A stretch of DNA of 6,707 nucleotides, taken from Actinomycetes bacterium. GTDB lineage: Bacteria > Actinomycetota > Acidimicrobiia > Spongiisociales > UBA5794. The stretch lies in contig JAMBLK010000192.1 of NCBI GenBank assembly GCA_023336855.1, positions 1 to 6,707 of the forward strand, given 5' to 3'. The position numbers were made by a program, and so were the translations under genes. Positions within the stretch are counted from its first letter, which is position 1; every line of letters starts with the position of its first letter. This document shows positions 5,690-6,707 of the stretch, piece after piece. The notes under the pieces were generated by a model. The model ran no database searches and was not told the DNA's origin. It was given only the letters and a program-made list of their open reading frames with translations.

Positions 5690-6707
5690 CAGGTCTTCCT
5701 TCCCACTCTCTTCCGATGGTCGACCCGACGGCGCCGCCGATTCGAGATGGCTCGGCGGTTTCTTCGAGGATCTGCTCGGGCCTCGGTGTCAAGTCGATGT
5801 CCCTCGGCCCCCGTCGCACGACACCGTCTGCGTCGAACCGAACGACGACCTCGCTCCCGGATGTGTGGCTCGCCTGGAGCTTCGTCTGAAGATCCGTGGC
5901 CGCGGTGAACGCCTTGTCGTATTCCGGAGTGCCCGGGCGGTACGGCGCGGTGATGTCACTGACAACGTTCATTTCCACTCCATGCTGCCCACCGACCTCC
6001 GCCTTCCACCGCTGGATCACGCGCTCGTAGCGTGGTCCGCTCGTCAGATACTTGCCGGTGGCCTTGTCCTTTATGAAGACGGCGTCGATGTCACCGGCAA
6101 ACGGCTTGCCTGTGACTGAATCGATGATCTTCCCGCCTTCGAGCTTGAGGACGCCGTCGTCGAGGAGCCCCTGGAATTTCGCGTCCTTGGAGAACTTCGC
6201 GAACTCGTCGATCCGCTCGGCAAGACGGCTGTTGACCGCGTCGTGCAGTTCGGCCGGAATCTTGGAGAGGTCCGGTTCGACCGGCTTGAAGTAGCCGACG
6301 AGCCCCTTGTCCGCCGGACTGGCTCCAAGGTAGGTGTCAAGCTCACTGATCGTCTTCGCCTTGATATCCAGCGACTTGGGGAGCGCCGAACTATCGCGAA
6401 TGTGACGCATCGAGTCCATGTTCGTGGTCCTGGCGTAGATCTCGACCCCCTCGTCTGCACAGATGCGACCGGCCGCCTTCGAGTCGCGGAACGTGTAGCC
6501 GGTCTCGTGCATGTGGTTGAGAGGAACGACATCGCCCTCTCGCGCGAAATTTCGCAGGTAGTTGTCGGGAGGTGTCCGGGTCAGGTCCCCGCCACGCTCG
6601 GCGGCCTCGGCAGCGCGGCGAGCCGCAGCATCCGGGATCTCTTCGCCGGCTTCGCGAGCGGCGCGTTTCGCTGCGACCCGGGCTTCGACTCTACGAACGA
6701 AGTCGTC
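5682..6707 (-). CDS. Effector/toxin-like protein with C-terminal edema factor/ExoY-type nucleotidyl cyclase domain, 5' end missing
   Basis: The frame is open from the right edge to the TGA at 5684-5682, leaving 341 residues; the true start is outside, and Met66 (6512) is internal. Residues 1-45 are Ala/Arg/Glu-rich and helical. Then come, in family order, the landmarks of the Anthrax_toxA cyclases (edema factor, CyaA, ExoY): R93-T-T-N96, matching the R-P-V-N/E substrate arginine region; K111-x6-K118 in PKSLDIKAKT, matching the paired ATP-binding lysines of PTKGFSVKGKS; LVGYFKPVEPDLSK (136-149), matching AGFI..D..LSK; GKPFAGDIDAVFI (200-212) with the metal-binding D206-x-D208; and QHGVEMN (241-247), matching the HG.E.N loop with the metal/base His242. 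Known members convert ATP or other NTPs to cyclic nucleotides inside target cells, after activation by calmodulin or actin. Activity, substrate and activator cannot be predicted here; the residue after Asn247 differs from the usual second Asn. The gene is followed by an overlapping partner gene, as in effector cassettes. Confidence 0.75.
   Translation of the reverse strand, partial: DDFVRRVEARVAAKRAAREAGEEIPDAAARRAAEAAERGGDLTRTPPDNYLRNFAREGDVVPLNHMHETGYTFRDSKAAGRICADEGVEIYARTTNMDSMRHIRDSSALPKSLDIKAKTISELDTYLGASPADKGLVGYFKPVEPDLSKIPAELHDAVNSRLAERIDEFAKFSKDAKFQGLLDDGVLKLEGGKIIDSVTGKPFAGDIDAVFIKDKATGKYLTSGPRYERVIQRWKAEVGGQHGVEMNVVSDITAPYRPGTPEYDKAFTAATDLQTKLQASHTSGSEVVVRFDADGVVRRGPRDIDLTPRPEQILEETAEPSRIGGAVGSTIGREWEGRPDA

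Noticed and set aside
5207..5908. A 233-codon plus-strand frame
   Set aside because: It is opposite the start of the zinc-ribbon gene and the end of the cyclase-domain gene, and reads as low-complexity Arg/His/Gly-rich shadow.
1..6707. tRNA or rRNA genes, CRISPR array, insertion sequence or transposase
   Set aside because: I saw no tRNA-like cloverleaf ending, no ribosomal RNA signature, no regularly spaced repeats and no transposase or terminal inverted repeats. The relics suggest rearrangement, but no mobile element is present to explain it.

Overview
This is a GC-rich (roughly 60-65%) bacterial window. Its coding style, a lipoprotein with an acidic Ser/Gly/Asp linker and an apparent EspG-like gene, suggest a high-GC actinobacterium, possibly of the Acidimicrobiia type. 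That placement is an inference from style, not from a marker gene.

Left part (1-1072, minus strand): the 5' two thirds of a DUF389 polytopic membrane protein gene runs off the left edge. It is preceded by a 20-codon leader reading frame with a perfect Shine-Dalgarno, which ends two bases before the GTG start of the membrane protein.

Middle (1295-2522): a decay zone. It holds a frameshifted C-terminal relic of cytochrome c oxidase subunit III (minus), a small Cys-rich, probably zinc-binding protein gene (plus) whose start lies inside the antisense of that relic, and a SagB/ThcOx-type nitroreductase gene (plus). The SagB gene begins well but breaks after about 119 codons and leaves recognisable C-terminal scraps downstream. 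Convergent to it is an intact secreted lipoprotein with a six-Trp beta-propeller-like repeat (2519-3619, minus). The stretch 3620-4010 has no clear gene, only a coding-like segment on the plus strand.

Right part (4011-6707, minus strand): three translationally overlapping genes, read right to left. The first, open at the right edge, ends in a domain with the ordered motifs of the anthrax edema factor / CyaA / ExoY nucleotidyl cyclase family, after an Ala/Arg/Glu-rich helical segment. The second overlaps it by 8 nt and combines a possibly duplicated, EspG-like body with two C-terminal zinc ribbons. The third overlaps the second by an ATGA and is a small integral membrane protein. The best reading is a toxin/effector cassette (cyclase effector, chaperone or immunity-type partner, membrane partner). 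The cyclase family call is the most interesting result here; the roles of its two partners are inferred from coupling only.
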